Made by a program: the position numbers and the translations under genes. DNA of 5,050 nucleotides, from NCBI GenBank assembly GCA_947458525.1, contig CANHAG010000132.1:1-5050 (forward strand). The letters run 5' to 3'. A model generated the notes under the pieces. That model saw only the letters and a program-made list of their open reading frames with translations, did no database searches and was not told where the DNA came from. The stretch's first letter is position 1. The number at the start of each line of letters is the position of its first letter. The DNA is from Rhodospirillaceae bacterium (GTDB taxonomy: Bacteria > Pseudomonadota > Alphaproteobacteria > Rickettsiales > UBA3002). Below are positions 4,866 through 5,050 of the stretch, in pieces.

Positions 4866-4910
4866 CTTCATTCATTTCATGCGGTTGGCCATGTCATCCC
4901 GCAATTCACA
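4844..4910. repeat. 11-bp perfect inverted repeat
   Basis: TGTGAATTGCG (4844-4854) and CGCAATTCACA (4900-4910) are exact reverse complements separated by 45 bases. The arms could form a long stem in the leader of the rightward gene or be two half-sites for a dimeric regulator. The left arm overlaps the hairpin ending at 4857, so the two foldings exclude each other, which would suit a switch but does not prove one. Confidence 0.6.
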
Positions 4911-4933
4911 CGCTATCCACCGGTGGATAAGCG
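4911..4933. promoter_or_regulatory. 16-bp perfect palindrome with DnaA-box-like halves
   Basis: TATCCACCGGTGGATA (4914-4929) is a perfect palindrome; with one unpaired base the arms extend to CGCT (4911-4914) and AGCG (4930-4933). The minus-strand half reads TTATCCACC (4930-4922), an 8 of 9 match to a DnaA box, and the plus half CTATCCACC matches 7 of 9. It is about 104 bases upstream of the rightward start codon, a normal place for an operator. Both a DnaA site pair and a dimeric repressor site are possible. Confidence 0.5.
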
Positions 4934-4941
4934 GTAAGGGG

Positions 4942-4958
4942 GCTTGCAACGGGCAAGC
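4942..4958 (+). repeat. Small perfect hairpin upstream of the rightward gene
   Basis: GCTTGC (4942-4947) and GCAAGC (4953-4958) are perfect inverted arms around a five-base loop, AACGG. A poor promoter pair, TTGCAA (4944-4949) and CATATC (4967-4972) with 17-base spacing, overlaps it. Further down, AACCAT (4988-4993) and ATGGTT (5012-5017) form another 6-bp inverted repeat just before the ribosome binding site. No function is assigned. Confidence 0.35.
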
Positions 4959-5036
4959 AAAAGACACATATCACCCCCCATGCAATCAACCATCTACCGC
5001 ATGACGAGCGTATGGTTTCTAATCACAGGAGGGGCT

Positions 5037-5050
5037 ATGGCCGCAGAAAC
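5037..5050 (+). CDS. Start of a rightward gene (3' partial, four codons visible)
   Basis: ATG at 5037-5039 follows a consensus Shine-Dalgarno sequence, AGGAGG (5027-5032), with a four-base gap, and the frame reads Met-Ala-Ala-Glu before the window ends. The strength of the ribosome binding site and the structured upstream region support a real, well-translated gene divergent from nrdA. Nothing can be said about its product. Confidence 0.65.

Larger units (their letters stand above)
4432..5036. other. 605-bp divergent intergenic control region
   Basis: No credible gene lies here. The region separates nrdA (leftward) from a new rightward gene and holds two NrdR-box-like sites, a 14-bp tandem duplication, three DnaA-box-like 9-mers, an AT-rich tract at about 4622-4690 with an uninterrupted T8 (4641-4648), a hairpin followed by T6, an 11-bp inverted repeat and a 16-bp perfect palindrome. 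An 80-codon open frame (4695-4937, GTG start) runs through these elements, has no ribosome binding site and is taken as chance. Confidence 0.75.

Noticed and set aside
4844..4910. CRP-type TGTGA/TCACA site
   Set aside because: The two half-sites are tens of bases apart instead of six, so a CRP operator does not fit.
4695..4937. 80-codon GTG-started open frame in the divergent region
   Set aside because: No ribosome binding site, mixed low-quality composition, and it crosses an NrdR box, inverted repeats and the palindrome.
1..5050. CRISPR array, insertion sequence or phage module
   Set aside because: No regularly spaced repeats, transposase, terminal inverted repeats with target duplication, or phage genes are visible.

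Overview
The window looks like chromosomal DNA of a moderate-GC bacterium, most likely an alphaproteobacterium. The evidence is the ribonucleotide reductase (RNR) pair: a 600-residue NrdA without an N-terminal ATP-cone and a 327-residue NrdB whose N-terminus reads like the short class I enzymes I associate with Rickettsiales and related Alphaproteobacteria. The base composition is richer in GC than in Rickettsia itself, so a related free-living or metagenomic lineage is more likely. This placement is inference from remembered family features, not a database result.

Layout. Bases 3-236 (+) are the AT-rich 3' end of a gene I do not recognise. Bases 309-915 (+) hold a compact type II toxin-antitoxin module, vapBC, with a good sigma70-type promoter, an inverted repeat inside the promoter spacer and an ATGA start/stop overlap. 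Bases 916-1192 hold the N-terminal remnant of a GIY-YIG nuclease gene (about 1058-1174), preceded by a short GGGCGAAG repeat and followed by a hairpin with a T-run facing the end of nrdB. Bases 1193-4431 (-) are the RNR operon, transcribed nrdA, then a small membrane-anchored Ala/Glu/Pro-rich protein gene, then nrdB. A GC-rich hairpin lies between the small gene and nrdB. Bases 4432-5036 are a 605-bp divergent regulatory region. At 5037 a new + strand gene starts behind a consensus AGGAGG ribosome binding site and leaves the window after four codons.

How it fits together. NrdA and NrdB form the aerobic class I RNR that makes deoxyribonucleotides. NrdA carries the thiyl-radical active site and the C-terminal redox cysteines; NrdB carries the di-iron/tyrosyl radical. 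Neither subunit has an ATP-cone, so dATP overall-activity feedback of the usual kind appears absent and control should rest more on transcription. Two NrdR-box-like 16-mers (4716-4731 and 4572-4587) support this. The same region also holds DnaA-box-like sequences, a 14-bp tandem duplication, an AT-rich tract and several palindromes.

The least described element is the 112-residue tail-out membrane protein translated between the two RNR subunits. It has a predicted single N-terminal helix, a 22-residue Ala/Glu repeat and a Pro/Ala tail. Nothing here is a clear new defence or mobile system. The points most worth following up are that protein, the nrd control region and the GIY-YIG remnant.
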